DNA of 64,000 bases, from NCBI RefSeq assembly GCF_029227915.1, contig NC_079879.1, positions 11,596,001 to 11,660,000 of the forward strand. The letters are read 5' to 3'. This document shows, in pieces, positions 21,497 through 35,614 of the stretch. Positions within the stretch are counted from its first letter, which is position 1. The number at the start of each line of letters is the position of its first letter. The notes below the pieces were generated by a model. The model was not told the origin of the DNA, did not search any database, and worked only from the letters and a program-made list of their open reading frames with translations. Made by a program: the position numbers and the translations under genes. The stretch comes from Hydractinia symbiolongicarpus. Its lineage: Eukaryota > Cnidaria > Hydrozoa > Anthoathecata > Hydractiniidae.

Positions 21497-22449
21497 AACC
21501 TGTTCAACATTGCGTACAGAGGCCATAATGCGCGTGTTTTTATTGCTTATGGTGTTGATTCATTCGCTCGTGTTGCGCATGTGCGGGAATTACTGAACAC
21601 CTCGATGACACAGATAAACTGGGGAAGCGCTCAGAAATTAAAACTGGAATGACCGTGGTTACAAAATCGCTTCAGTGTAATCAAAATAAAAGTAGGACTG
21701 TTCGTATTCTATCTACTTTGAGGAGACATCTCGGGTGAAAAAAAGATGATCATCAAACAAACAATCCGTAAAGAGATACTGGAGTTACTTCTTGCTGCTC
21801 GACAATGATGACTATACAGAGATTTTTAGGCAACAAATCCGTTAATTCAACAATTCTCTCAATGCACTCTTGCCTGCATAGCTTGTTAGTATTTGCTTAA
21901 GATTGCACCTTAATTATCAGGAAGCGCGAACTTAGTACGACAAAGATGACTGTACTACAAGGCTTTTACTCATAAGAACGCTCAACATACCAAGATACTT
22001 CATCAAACGTTCTTGACTTTCCCGATTTGAATTTTCAAAATGTTCTTAAATTGTTTTTAACTTTCTCCTTATTTTGCAAATTTTGAACTTTAGAGGAGAA
22101 TTTCAGTGCAACGATAAAAGAAGCTGTAACCTTCTCTGAAAACACGGGTATGCTTAGGGAAGACGTACTTTTCAAGACCTGGCCTGTCAAACGTTTGCGC
22201 AATGCAAGTTTTCCGATGAAAAACTGCAACGGGTGCTTGTCTGGACCGAGAAAACTGAGTCTACGATGTCCGCGCAGTACCGACGCATTCATAATAATAC
22301 TCAGTGCTTTCCAGTATTGACAAGGCCTTTAATCTTCTCAACAAGATCTTAACTTTCGGAGTCGAGTTCCAAATGTACGTATGGAGTGGTTCCTCGGGAA
22401 TCTGCGTGACACCTCACATGGTGAAAAAAATTTATTCTTTTAGCTAAAT

Positions 22450-22558
22450 GTTCCCGACCCCCAACCGAATCGAAAAATGTCGAAATTGACGAATACCGTA
22501 GAGATAATACATACCTTAAACTCAGGGACCTAGAAATAGTGTGAGTTTTTTTATCTGT
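22450..22558 (-). ncRNA. SL RNA gene copy 23 (L unit)
   Basis: Exon 22515-22558, majority sequence. Intron has GACATTTTTCG at the Sm-like site and GAGATAATAC beside the donor (plus). Confidence 0.85.
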
Positions 22559-23511
22559 AACCTGTTCAACATTGCGTACAGAGGCCATAATGCGCGTGTT
22601 TTTATTGCTTATGGTGTTGATTCATTCGCTCGTGCTGCGCATGTGCGGGAATTACTGAACACCTCGATGACACAGATAAACTGGGGAAGCGCTCAGAAAT
22701 TAAAACTGGAATGACCGTGGTTACAAAATCGCTTCAGTGTAATCAAAATAAAAGTAGGACTGTTCGTATTCTATCTACTTTGAGGAGACATCTCGGGTGA
22801 AAAAAAGATGATCATCAAACAAACAATCCGTAAAGAGATACTGGAGTTACTTCTTGCTGCTCGACAATGATGACTATACAGAGATTTTTAGGCAACAAAT
22901 CCGTTAATTCAACAATTCTCTCAATGCACTCTTGCCTGCATAGCTTGTTAGTATTTGCTTAAGATTGCACCTTAATTATCAGGAAGCGCGAACTTAGTAC
23001 GACAAAGATGACTGTACTACAAGGCTTTTACTCATAAGAACGCTCAACATACCAAGATACTTCATCAAACGTTCTTGACTTTCCCGATTTGAATTTTCAA
23101 AATGTTCTTAAATTGTTTTTAACTTTCTCCTTATTTTGCAAATTTTGAACTTTAGAGGAGAATTTCAGTGCAACGATAAAAGAAGCTGTAACCTTCTCTG
23201 AAAACACGGGTATGCTTAGGGAAGACGTACTTTTCAAGACCTGGCCTGTCAAACGTTTGCGCAATGCAAGTTTTCCGATGAAAAACTGCAACGGGTGCTT
23301 GTCTGGACCGAGAAAACTGAGTCTACGATGTTCGCGCAGTACCGACGCATTCATAATGATACTCAGTGCTTCCCAGTATTGACAAGGCCTTTAATCTTCT
23401 CAACATGATCTTAACTTTCGGAGTCGAGTTCCAAATGTACGTATGGAGTGGTTCCTCGGGATTCTGCGTGACACCTCACATGGTGAAAAAAATTCAATCT
23501 TTTAGCTAAAT

Positions 23512-23620
23512 GTTCCCGACCCCCAACCGAATCGAAAAATAACGAAATTGACGAATACCGTAGAGATGATACATACCTTAAACTCAGGGACCTAGAAATA
23601 GTGTGAGTTTTTTTATCTGT
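23512..23620 (-). ncRNA. SL RNA gene copy 24 (S unit)
   Basis: Exon 23577-23620, majority sequence. Confidence 0.87.
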
Positions 23621-24254
23621 AACCTGTTCAACATTGCCTACAGAGGCCATAATGTGCGTGTTTTTATTGCTTATGGTGTTGATTCATTTGCTCGTGCTGC
23701 GCATGTGCGAGAATTACTGTAATAAGAACGCTTAGCATGCCAAAATACCTCAGCACACGTTGTTAACTTTCCCGATTTCAAATTTCAAAATGTTCACAAG
23801 TTGTTTAAAACTTTATTCCTGTTTTGCCAGTTTTGAACTTTAAAGGAGAAATTCAGTGCAACGCTAAAAAAAGCAGAAATCTTTGACCATCCTTGGGACT
23901 GCTGCAGAAGCAAGGTAAAACTTTTAAGCAGTAACCTTCTCTAGGAACACGGGTATGCTTAGGAAAGACGTTCTTTTTAAGACCTGTCCTGTGTGAGGAA
24001 TGCCCAATCCAAGATTTCCGATGGAAAACTGCAACGGGTGTTTGTCTGGACTGAGAAAACTGAGTCTACGATGTCCGCGCAGTACCGACGCATTCATAAT
24101 GATACTCAGTGCTTCCCAGTATTGACAAGGCCTTTAATCTTCTCAACAAGATCTTAACTTTCGGAGTCGAGTTCCAAATGTACGTATGGAGTGGTTCCTC
24201 GGGATTCTGCGTGACACCTCACATGGTGAAAAATATTCATCCTTTTAGCTAAAT

Positions 24255-24363
24255 CTTCCCGACCCCCAACCGAATCGAAAAATAACGAAATTGATGAACA
24301 CCGTAGAGATGATACATACCTTAAACTCAGGGACCTAGAAATAGTGTGAGTTTTTTTATCTGT
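24255..24363 (-). ncRNA. SL RNA gene copy 25 (S unit)
   Basis: Exon 24320-24363, majority sequence. First copy with the CATCCTTTTAGCTAAATC (plus) 3' flank that becomes common further right; the last RNA base is accordingly G rather than C. Confidence 0.86.
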
Positions 24364-24997
24364 AACCTGTTCAACATTGCCTACAGAGGCCATAATGTGC
24401 GTGTTTTTATTGCTTATGGTGTTGATTCATTTGCTCGTGCTGCGCATGTGCGCGAATTACTGTAATAAGAACGCTTAGCATGCCAAAATACCTCAGCACA
24501 CGTTGTTAACTTTCCCGATTTCAAATTTCAAAATGTTCACAAGTTGTTTAAAACTTTATTCCTATTTTGCCAGTTTTGAACTTTAAAGGAGAAATTCAGT
24601 GCAACGCTAAAAGAAGCAGAAATCTTTGACCATCCTTGGGACTGCTGCAGAAGCAAGGTAAAACTTGTAAGCATTAACCTTCTCTAGGAACACGCGTACG
24701 CTTAGGAACGACGTGCTTTTTAAGACCTGTCCTGTGTGAGGAATGCCCAATCCAAGATTTCCGATGGAAAACTGCAACGGGTGTTTGTCTGGACTGAGAA
24801 AACTGAGTCTACGATGTCCGCGCAGTACCGACGCATTCGTAATGATACTCAGTGCGTCCCAGTATTGACAAGGCCTTTAATCTTCTCAACATGATCTTAA
24901 CTTTCGGAGTCGAGTTTCAAATGTAAGTAAGGAGTGGTTCCTCGGGATTCTGCGTGACACCTCACATGGTGAAAAAATTTCATTCTTTTAGCTAAAT

Positions 24998-25106
24998 GTT
25001 CCCGACCCCCAACCGAATCGAAAAATTTCGAAATTGACGAATACCGTAGAGATGATACATACCTTAAACTCAGGGACCTAGAAATAGTGTGAGTTTTTTT
25101 ATCTGT
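24998..25106 (-). ncRNA. SL RNA gene copy 26 (L unit)
   Basis: Exon 25063-25106, majority sequence. Its spacer tail (about 25860-25925) is the first with the CCCTGCAGTCCCGCTGCG variant. Confidence 0.86.
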
Positions 25107-26059
25107 AACCTGTTCAACATTGCGTACAGAGGCCATAATGCGCGTGTTTTTATTGCTTATGGTGTTGATTCATTCGCTCGTGCTGCGCATGTGCGGGAAT
25201 TACTGAACACCTCGATGACACAGATAAACTGGGGAAGCGCTCAGAAATTAAAACTGGAATGACCGTGGTTACAAAATCGCTTCAGTGTAATCAAAATAAA
25301 AGTAGGACTGTTCGTATTCTATCTACTTTGAGGAGACATCTCGGGTGAAAAAAAGATGATCATCAAACAAACAATCCGTAAAGAGATACTGGAGTTACTT
25401 CTTGCTGCTCGACAATGATGACTATACAGAGATTTTTAGGCAACAAATCCGTTAATTCAACAATTCTCTCAATGCACTCTTGCCTGCATAGCTTGTTAGT
25501 ATTTGCTTAAGATTGCACCTTAATTATCAGGAAGCGCGAACTTAGTACGACAAAGATGACTGTACTACAAGGCTTTTACTCATAAGAACGCTCAACATAC
25601 CAAGATACTTCATCAAACGTTCTTGACTTTCCCGATTTGAATTTTCAAAATGTTCTTAAATTGTTTTTAACTTTCTCCTTATTTTGCAAATTTTGAACTT
25701 TAGAGGAGAATTTCAGTGCAACGATAAAAGAAGCTGTAACCTTCTCTGAAAACACGGGTATGCTTAGGGAAGACGTACTTTTCAAGACCTGGACTGTCAA
25801 ACGTTTGCGCAATGCAATTTTTCCGATGAAAAACTGCAACGGGTGCTTGTCTGGACCGAGAAAACTGAGTCTACGATGTCCCTGCAGTCCCGCTGCGATC
25901 ATAATGATACTCAGTGCTTCCCAGCATTGACAAGGCCCTTAATCTTCTCAACATGATCTTAACTTTCAGAGTCTAGTTCCAAATGTACGTATGGAGTGGT
26001 TCCTCGGGAATCTGCGTGACACCTCACATGGTGAAAAATATTCATTCTTTTAGCTAAAT

Positions 26060-26168
26060 CTTCCCGACCCCCAACCGAATCGAAAAATAACGAAATTGAC
26101 GAATACCGTAGAGATGATACATACCTTAAGCTCAGGGACCTAGAAATAGTGTGAGTTTTTTTATCTGT
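26060..26168 (-). ncRNA. SL RNA gene copy 27 (S unit)
   Basis: Exon 26125-26168 has T39C, which breaks the A13-U39 pair of the leader hairpin. Confidence 0.77.
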
Positions 26169-26802
26169 AACCTGTTCAACATTGCCTACAGAGGCCATAA
26201 TGTGCGTGTTTTTATTGCTTATGGTGTTGATTCATTTGCTCGTGCTGCGCATGTGCGAGAATTACTGTCATAAGAACGCTTAGCATGCCAAAATACCTCA
26301 GCACACGTTGTTAACTTTCCCGATTTCAAATTTCAAAATGTTCACAAGTTGTTTAAAACTTTATTCCTGTTTTGCCAGTTTTGAACTTTAAAGGAGAAAT
26401 TCAGTGCAACGCTAAAAGAAGCAGAAATCTTTGACCATCCTTGGGACTGCTGCAGAAGCAAGGTAAAACTTGTAAGCAGTAACCTTCTCTAGGAACACGG
26501 GTATGCTTAGGAAAGACGTTCTTTTTAAGACCTGTCCTGTGTGAGGAATGCCCAATCCAAGATTTCCGATGGAAAACTGCAACGGGTGTTTGTCTGGACT
26601 GAGAAAACTGAGTCTACGATGTCCGCGCAGTACCGACGCATTCATAATGATACTCAGTGCTTCCCAGTATTGACAAGGCCTTTAATCTTCTCAACAAGAT
26701 CTTAACTTTCGGAGTCGAGTTCCAAATGTACGTATGCAGTGGTTCCTCGGGAATCTGCGTGACACCTCACATGGTGAAAAAAATTCATTATTTTAGCTAA
26801 AT

Positions 26803-26911
26803 GTTCCCGACCCCCAACCGAATCGAAAAATTTCGAAATTGACGAATACCGTAGAGATGATACATACCTTAAACTCAGGGACCTAGAAATAGTGTGAGTT
26901 TTTTTAACTGT
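26803..26911 (-). ncRNA. SL RNA gene copy 28 (L unit)
   Basis: Exon 26868-26911 has A5T near the 5' end. The upstream NRF1-like element has a change (GTGCATGTGCG). Confidence 0.77.
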
Positions 26912-27864
26912 AACCTGTTCAACATTGCGTACAGAGGCCATAATGCGCGTGTTTTTATTGCTTATGGTGTTTATTCATTTGCTCGTGCTGTGCATGTGCG
27001 GGAATTACTGAACACCTCGATGACACAGATAAACTGGGGAAGCGCTCAGAAATTATAACTGGAATGACCGTGGTTACAAAATCGCTTCAGTGTAATCAAA
27101 ATAAAAGTAGGACTGTTCGTATTCTATCTACTCTGAGGAGACATCTCGGGTGAAAAAAAGATGATCATCAAACAAACAATCCGTAAAGAGATACTGGAGT
27201 TACTTCTTGCTGCTCGACAATGATGACTATACAGAGATTTTTAGGCAACAAATCCGTTAATTCAACAATTCTCTCAATGCACTCTTGCCTGCATAGCTTG
27301 TTAGTATTTGCTTAAGATTGCACCTTAATTATCAGGAAGCGCGAACTTAGTACGACAAAGATGACTGTACTACAAGGCTTTTACTCATAAGAACGCTCAA
27401 CATACCAAGATACTTCATCAAACGTTCTTGACTTTCCCGATTTGAATTTTCAAAATGTTCTTAAATTGTTTTTAACTTTCTCCTTATTTTGCAAATTTTG
27501 AACTTTAGAGGAGAATTTCAGTGCAACGATAAAAGAAGCTGTAACCTTCTCTGAAAACACGGGTATGCTTAGGGAAGACGTACTTTTCAAGACCTGGCCT
27601 GTCAAACGTTTGCGCAATGCAAGTTTTCCGATGAAAAACTGCAACGGGTGCTTGTCTAGACCGAGAAAACTGAGTCTACGATGTCCGCGCAGTACCGACG
27701 CATTCATAATGATACTCAGTGCTTCCCAGTATTGACAAGGCCTTTAATCTTCTCAACATGATCTTAACTTTCGGAGTCGAGTTCCAAATGTACGTATGGA
27801 GTGGTTCCTCGGGATTCTGCGTGACACCTCACATGGTGAAAAAAATTCATTCTTTTAGCTAAAT

Positions 27865-27972
27865 GTTCCCGACCCCCAACCGAATCGAAAAATAACGAAA
27901 TTGACGAATACCGTAGAGATGATACATACCTTAAACTCAGGGACCTAGAAATAATGTGAGTTTTTTATCTGT
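27865..27972 (-). ncRNA. SL RNA gene copy 29 (S unit)
   Basis: Exon 27930-27972 is 43 nt: one A lost from the A-run, plus C20T in the loop. Confidence 0.76.
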
Positions 27973-28606
27973 AACCTGTTCAACATTGCCTACAGAGGCC
28001 ATAATGTGCGTGTTTTTATTGCTTATGGTGTTCATTCATTTGCTCGTGCTGCGCATGTGCGAGAATTACTGTCATAAGAACGCTTAGCATGCCAAAATAC
28101 CTCAGTACACGTTGTTAACTTTCCCGATTTCAAATTTCAAAATGTTCACAAGTTGTTTAAAACTTTATTCCTGTTTTGCCAGTTTTGAACTTTAAAGGAG
28201 AAATTCAGTGCAACGCTAAAAGAAGCAGAAATCTTTGACCATCCTTGGGACTGCTGCAGAAGCAAGGTAAAACTTGTAAGCAGTAACCTTCTCTAGGAAC
28301 ACGGGTATGCTTAGGAAAGACGTGCTTTTTAAGACCTGTCCTGTGTGAGGAATGCCCAATCCAAGATTTCCGATGGAAAACTGCAACGGGTGTTTGTCTG
28401 GACTGAGAAAACTGAGTCTACGATGTCCGCGCAGTACCGACGCATTCATAATGATACTCAGTGCTTCCCAGTATTGACAAGGCCTTTAATCTTCTCAACA
28501 AGGTCTTAGCTTTCGGAGTCGAGTTCCAAATGTACGTATGGAGTGGTTCCTCGGGAATCTGCGTGACACCTCACATGGTGAAAAATATTCATCCTTTTAG
28601 CTAAAT

Positions 28607-28715
28607 CTTCCCGACCCCCAACCGAATCGAAAAATAACGAAATTGACGAATACCGTAGAGATGATACATACCTTAAACTCAGGGACCTAGAAATAGTGTG
28701 AGTTTTTTTATCTGT
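28607..28715 (-). ncRNA. SL RNA gene copy 30 (S unit)
   Basis: Exon 28672-28715, majority sequence. The phase marker reads GGTCTTAGC. Confidence 0.86.
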
Positions 28716-29349
28716 AACCTGTTCAACATTGCGTACAGAGGCCATAATGTGCGTGTTTTTATTGCTTATGGTGTTGATTCATTTGCTCGTGCTGCGCATG
28801 TGCGCGAATTACTGTCATAAGAACGCTTAGCATGCCAAAATACCTCAGCACACGTTGTTAACTTTCCCGATTTCAAATTTCAAAATGTTCACAAGTTGTT
28901 TAAAACTTTATTCCTATTTTGCCAGTTTTGAACTTTAAAGGAGAAATTCAGTGCAACGCTAAAAGAAGCAGAAATCTTTGACCATCCTTGTGACTGCTGC
29001 AGAAGCAAGGTAAAACTTGTAAGCATTAACCTTCTCTAGGAACACGCGTACGCTTAGGAAAGACGTGCTTTTTAAGACCTGCCCTGTGTGAGAAATGCCC
29101 AATCCAAGATTTCCGATGGAAAACTGCAACGGGTGTTTGTCTGGACTGAGAAAACTGAGTCTACGATGTCCGCGCAGTACCGACGCATTCGTAATGATAC
29201 TCAGTGCTTCCCAGTATTGACAAGGCCTTTAATCTTCTCAACATGATCTTAACTTTCGGAGTCGAGTTTCAAATGTAAGTAAGGAGTGGTTCCTCGGGAT
29301 TCTGCGTGACACCTCACATGGTGAAAAAATTTCATTCTTTTAGCTAAAT

Positions 29350-29458
29350 GTTCCCGACCCCCAACCGAATCGAAAAATTTCGAAATTGACGAATACCGTA
29401 GAGATGATACATACCTTAAACTCAGGGACCTAGAAATAGTGTGAGTTTTTTTATCTGT
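29350..29458 (-). ncRNA. SL RNA gene copy 31 (L unit)
   Basis: Exon 29415-29458, majority sequence. Confidence 0.87.
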
Positions 29459-30411
29459 AACCTGTTCAACATTGCGTACAGAGGCCATAATGCGCGTGTT
29501 TTTATTGCTTATGGTGTTTATTCATTTGCTCGTGCTGCGCATGTGCGGGAATTACTGAACACCTCGATGACGCAGATAAACTGGGGAAGCGCTCAGAAAT
29601 TAAAACTGGAATGACCGTGGTTACAAAATCGCTTCAGTGTAATCAAAATAAAAGTAGGACTGTTCGTATTCTATCTACTTTGAGGAGACATCTCGGGTGA
29701 AAAAAAGATGATCATCAAACAAACAATCCGTAAAGAGATACTGGAGTTACTTCTTGCTGCTCGACAATGATGACTATACAGAGATTTTTAGGCAACAAAT
29801 CCGTTAATTCAACAATTCTCTCAATGCACTCTTGCCTGCATAGCTTGTTAGTATTTGCTTAAGATTGCACCTTCATTATCAGGAAGCGCGAACTTAGTAC
29901 GACAAAGATGACTGTACTACAAGGCTTTTACTCATAAGAACGCTCAACATACCAAGATACTTCATCAAACGTTCTTGACTTTCCCGATTTGAATTTTCAA
30001 AATGTTCTTAAATTGTTTTTAACTTTCTCCTTATTTTGCAAATTTTGAACTTTAGAGGAGAATTTCAGTGCAACGATAAAAGAAGCTGTAACCTTCTCTG
30101 AAAACACGGGTATGCTTAGGGAAGACGTACTTTTCAAGACCTGGCCTGTCAAACGTTTGCGCAATGCAATTTTTCCGATGAAAAACTGCAACGGGTGCTT
30201 GTCTGGACCGAGAAAACTGAGTCTACGATGTCCCTGCAGTCCCGCTGCGATCATAATGATACTCAGTGCTTCCCAGCATTGACAAGGCCCTTAATCTTCT
30301 CAACATGATCTTAACTTTCGGAGTCTAGTTCCAAATGTACGTATGGAGTGGTTCCTCGGGAATCTGCGTGACACCTCACATGGTGAAAAATATTCATCCT
30401 TTTAGCTAAAT

Positions 30412-30520
30412 CTTCCCGACCCCCAACCGAATCGAAAAATAACGAAATTGACGAACACCGTAGAAATGATACATACCTTAAACTCAGGGACCTAGAAATA
30501 GTGTGAGTTTTTTAATCTGT
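30412..30520 (-). ncRNA. SL RNA gene copy 32 (S unit)
   Basis: Exon 30477-30520 has A7T. The intron has TAGAAATG for TAGAGATG on plus. Confidence 0.78.
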
Positions 30521-31154
30521 AACCTGTTCAACATTGCGTACAGAGGCCATAATGTGCGTGTTTTTATTGCTTATGGTGTTGATTCATTTGCTCGTGCTGC
30601 GCATGTGCGCGAATTACTGTCATAAGAACGCTTAGCATGCCAAAATACCTCAGCACACGTTGTTAACTTTCCCGATTTCAAATTTCAAAATGTTCACAAG
30701 TTGTTTAAAACTTTATTCCTATTTTGCCAGTTTTGAACTTTAAAGGAGAAATTCAGTGCAACGCTAAAAGAAGCAGAAATCTTTGACCATCCTTGTGACT
30801 GCTGCAGAAGCAAGGTAAAACTTGTAAGCATTAACCTTCTCTAGGAACACGCGTACGCTTAGGAAAGACGTGCTTTTTAAGACCTGTCCTGTGTGAGGAA
30901 TGCCCAATCCAAGATTTCCGATGGAAAACTGCAACGGGTGTTTGTCTGGACTGAGAAAACTGAGTCTACGATGTCCGCGCAGTACCGACGCATTCGTAAT
31001 GATACTCAGTGCTTCCCAGTATTGACAAGGCCTTTAATCTTCTCAACATGATCTTAACTTTCGGAGTCGAGTTTCAAATGTAAGTAAGGAGTGGTTCCTC
31101 GGGATTCTGCGTGACACCTCACATGGTGAAAAAATTTCATTCTTTTAGCTAAAT

Positions 31155-31263
31155 GTTCCCGACCCCCAACCGAATCGAAAAATTTCGAAATTGACGAATA
31201 CCGTAGAGATGATACATACCTTAAACTCAGGGACCTAGAAATAGTGTGAGTTTTTTTATCTGT
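31155..31263 (-). ncRNA. SL RNA gene copy 33 (L unit)
   Basis: Exon 31220-31263, majority sequence. Confidence 0.87.
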
Positions 31264-32216
31264 AACCTGTTCAACATTGCGTACAGAGGCCATAATGCGC
31301 GTGTTTTTATTGCTTATGGTGTTTATTCATTTGCTCGTGCTGCGCATGTGCGGGAATTACTGAACACCTCGATGACACAGATAAACTGGGGAAGCGCTCA
31401 GAAATTAAAACTGGAATGACCGTGGTTACAAAATCGCTTCAGTGTAATCAAAATAAAAGTAGGACTGTTCGTATTCTATCTACTTTGAGGAGACATCTCG
31501 GGTGAAAAAAAGATGATCATCAAACAAACAATCCGTAAAGAGATACTGGAGTTACTTCTTGCTGCTCGACAATGATGACTATACAGAGATTTTTAGGCAA
31601 CAAATCCGTTAATTCAACAATTCTCTCAATGCACTCTTGCCTGCATAGCTTGTTAGTATTTGCTTAAGATTGCACCTTAATTATCAGGAAGCGCGAACTT
31701 AGTACGACAAAGATGACTGTACTACAAGGCTTTTACTCATAAGAACGCTCAACATACCAAGATACTTCATCAAACGTTCTTGACTTTCCCGATTTGAATT
31801 TTCAAAATGTTCTTAAATTGTTTTTAACTTTCTCCTTATTTTGCAAATTTTGAACTTTAGAGGAGAATTTCAGTGCAACGATAAAAGAAGCTGTAACCTT
31901 CTCTGAAAACACGGGTATGCTTAGGGAAGACGTACTTTTCAAGACCTGGCCTGTCAAACGTTTGCGCAATGCAATTTTTCCGATGAAAAACTGCAACGGG
32001 TGCTTGTCTGGACCGAGAAAACTGAGTGTACGATGTCCCTGCAGTCCCGCTGCGATCATAATGATACTCAGTGCTTCCCAGCATTGACAAGGCCCTTAAT
32101 CTTCTCAACATGATCTTAACTTTCGGAGTCTAGTTCCAAATGTACGTATGGAGTGGTTCCTCGGGATTCTGCGTGACACCTCACATGGTGAAAAATATTC
32201 ATTCTTTTAGCTAAAT

Positions 32217-32324
32217 CTTCCCGACCCCCAACCGAATCGAAAAATAACGAAATTGACGAATACCGTAGAGATGATACATACCTTAAACTCAGGGATCTAG
32301 AAATAGTGTGAGTTTTTTAACAGT
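32217..32324 (-). ncRNA. SL RNA gene copy 34 (S unit, most divergent leader)
   Basis: Exon 32282-32324 begins ACTGTTAAAAAACTC instead of ACAGATAAAAAAACTC and also has G30A in the loop. Pairing arms and donor are kept. Either a decaying copy or a minor leader variant. Confidence 0.7.
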
Positions 32325-32957
32325 AACCTGTTCAACATTGCCTACAGAGGCCATAATGTGCGTGTTTTTATTGCTTATGGTGTTGATTCATTTGCTCGTG
32401 CTGCGCATGTGCGCGAATTACTGTCATAAGAACGCTTAGCATGCCAAAATACCTCAGCACACGTTGTTAACTTTCCCGATTTCAAATTTCAAAATGTTCA
32501 CAAGTTGTTTAAAACTTTATTCCTATTTTGCCAGTTTTGAACTTTAAAGGAGAAATTCAGTGCAACGCTAAAAGAAGCAGAAATCTTTGACCATCCGTGG
32601 GACTGCTGCAGAAGCAAGGTAAAACTTGTAAGCAGTAACCTTCTCTAGGAACAAGGGTATGCTTAGGAAAGACGTGCTTTTTAAGACCTGCCCTGTGTGA
32701 GGAATGCCCAATCCAAGATTTCCGATGGAAAACTGCAACGGGTGTTTGTCTGGACTGAGAAAACTGAGTCTACGATGTCCGCGCAGTACCGACGCATTCA
32801 TAATGATACTCAGTGCTTCCCAGTATTGACAAGGCCTTTAATCTTCTCAACAAGATCTTAACTTTCGGAGTCGAGTTCCAAATGTACGTATGGAGTGGTT
32901 CCTCGGGAATCTGCGTGACACCTCACATGGTGAAAAAATTCATTCTTTTAGCTAAAT

Positions 32958-33066
32958 GTTCCCGACCCCCAACCGAATCGAAAAATTTCGAAATTGACGA
33001 ATACCGTAGAGATGATACATACCTTAAACTCAGGGACCTAGAAATAGTGTGAGTTTTTTTATCTGT
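32958..33066 (-). ncRNA. SL RNA gene copy 35 (L unit)
   Basis: Exon 33023-33066, majority sequence. Confidence 0.86.
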
Positions 33067-34019
33067 AACCTGTTCAACATTGCGTACAGAGGCCATAATG
33101 CGCGTGTTTTTATTGCTTATGGTGTTGATTCATTTGCTCGTGCTGCGCATGTGCGCGAATTACTGAACACCTCGATGACACAGATAAACTGGGGAAGCGC
33201 TCAGAAATTAAAACTGGAATGACCGTGGTTACAAAATCGCTTCAGTGTAATCAAAATAAAAGTAGGACTGTTCGTATTCTATCTACTTTGAGGAGACATC
33301 TCGGGTGAAAAAAAGATGATCATCAAACAAACAATCCGTAAAGAGATACTGGAGTTACTTCTTGCTGCTCGACAATGATGACTATACAGAGATTTTTAGG
33401 CAACAAATCCGTTAATTCAACAATTCTCTCAGTGCACTCTTGCCTGCATAGCTTGTTAGTATTTGCTTAAGATTGCACCTTAATTATCAGGAAGCCCAAA
33501 CTTAGTACGACAAAGATGACTGTACTACAAGGCTTTTACTCATAAGAACGCTCAACATACCAAGATACTTCATCAAACGTTCTTGACTTTCCCGATTTGA
33601 ATTTTCAAAATGTTCTTAAATTGTTTTTAACTTTCTCCTTATTTTGCAAATTTTGAACTTTAGAGGATAATTTCAGTGCAACGATAAAAGAAGCTGTAAC
33701 CTTCTCTGAAAACACGGGTATGCTTAGGGAAGACGTACTTTTTAAGACCTGGCCTGTCAAACGTTTGCGCAATGCAAGTTTTCCGATGAAAAACTGCAAC
33801 AGGTGCTTGTCTGGACCGAGAAAACTGAGTCTACGATGTCCGCGCAGTACCGACGCATTCATAATGATACTCAGTGCTTCCCAGTATTGACAAGGCCTTT
33901 AATCTTCTCAACATGATCTTAACTTTCGGAGTCGAGTTCCAAATGTACGTATGGAGTGGTTCCTCGGGATTCTGCGTGACACCTCACATGGTGAAAAAAA
34001 TTCATTCTTTTAGCTAAAT

Positions 34020-34128
34020 GTTCCCGACCCCCAACCGAATCGAAAAATAACGAAATTGACGAATACCGTAGAGTTGATACATACCTTAAACTCAGGGACC
34101 TAGAAATAGTGTGAGTTTTTTTATCTGT
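34020..34128 (-). ncRNA. SL RNA gene copy 36 (S unit)
   Basis: Exon 34085-34128, majority sequence. Changes flank both ends: GAGTTGATAC beyond the donor and CCTGCTAAAC upstream of the start (plus). Confidence 0.84.
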
Positions 34129-34762
34129 AACCTGCTAAACATTGCCTACAGAGGCCATAATGTGCGTGTTTTTATTGCTTATGGTGTTGATTCATTTGCT
34201 CGTGCTGCGCATGTGCGAGAATTACTGTCATAAGAACGCTTAGCATGCCAAAATACCTCAGCACACGTTGTTAACTTTCCCGATTTCAAATTTCAAAATG
34301 TTCACAAGTTGTTTAAAACTTTATTCCTGTTTTGCCAGTTTTGAACTTTAAAGGAGAAATTCAGTGCAACGCTAAAAGAAGCAGAAATCTTTGACCATCC
34401 TTGGGACTGCTGCAGAAGCAAGGTAAAACTTGTAAGCAGTAACCTTCTCTAGGAACACGGGTATGCTTAGGAAAGACGTGCTTTTTAAGACCTGTCCTGT
34501 GTGAGGAATGCCCAATCCAAGATTTCCGATGGAAAACTGCAACGGGTGTTTGTCTGGACTGAGAAAACTGAGTCTACGATGTCCGCGCAGTACCGACGCA
34601 TTCATAATGATACTCAGTGCTTCCCAGTATTGACAAGGCCTTTAATCTTCTCAACAAGATCTTAACTTTCGGAGTCGAGTTCCAAATGTACGTATGGAGT
34701 GGTTCCTCGGGAATCTGCGTGACACCTCACATGGTGAAAAATATTCATCCTTTTAGCTAAAT

Positions 34763-34871
34763 CTTCCCGACCCCCAACCGAATCGAAAAATAACGAAATT
34801 GACGAACACCGTAGAGATGATACATACCTTAAACTCAGGGACCTAGAAGTAGTGTGAGTTTTTTCATCTGT
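34763..34871 (-). ncRNA. SL RNA gene copy 37 (S unit)
   Basis: Exon 34828-34871 has A7G and T23C; the pairing arms are intact. Confidence 0.76.
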
Positions 34872-35505
34872 AACCTGTTCAACATTGCCTACAGAGGCCA
34901 TAATGTGCGTGTTTTTATTGCTTATGGTGTTGATTCATTTGCTCGTGCTGCGCATGTGCGCGAATTACTGTCATAAGAACGCTTAGCATGCCAAAATACC
35001 TCAGCACACGTTGTTAACTTTCCCGATTTCAAATTTCAAAATGTTCACAAGTTGTTTAAAACTTTATTCCTATTTTGCCAGTTTTGAACTTTAAAGGAGA
35101 AATTCAGTGCAACGCTAAAAGAAGCAGAAATCTTTGACCATCCTTGGGACTGCTGCAGAAGCAAGGTAAAACTTGTAAGCATTAACCTTCTCTAGGAACA
35201 CGCGTACGCTTAGGAAAGACGTGCTTTTTAAGACCTGCCCTGTGCGAGGAATACCCAATCCAAGATTTCCGATGGAAAACTGCAACGGGTGTTTGTCTGG
35301 ACTGAGAAAACTGAGTCTACGATGTCCGCGCAGTACCGACGCATTCGTAATGATACTCAGTGCTTCCCAGTATTGACAAGGCCTTTAATCTTCTCAACAT
35401 GATCTTAACTTTCGGAGTCGAGTTTCAAATGTACGTATGGAGTGGTTCTTCGGGATTCTGCGTGACACCTCACATGGTGAAAAAAATTCATTCTTTTAGC
35501 TAAAT

Positions 35506-35614
35506 GTTCCCGACCCCCAACCGAATCGAAAAATTTCGAAATTGACGAATACCGTAGAGATGATACATACCTTAAACTCAGGGACCTAGAAATAGTGTGA
35601 GTTTTTTTATCTGT
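35506..35614 (-). ncRNA. SL RNA gene copy 38 (L unit)
   Basis: Exon 35571-35614, majority sequence. GTAAGCTG just upstream of the start is shared with copy 40. Confidence 0.86.

Noticed and set aside
32813-33052. 79-codon plus-strand frame
   Set aside because: Opened by a one-base loss in the A-run of one unit; antisense to SL copy 35. The plus frame at 39207-39458 is similarly a private accident.
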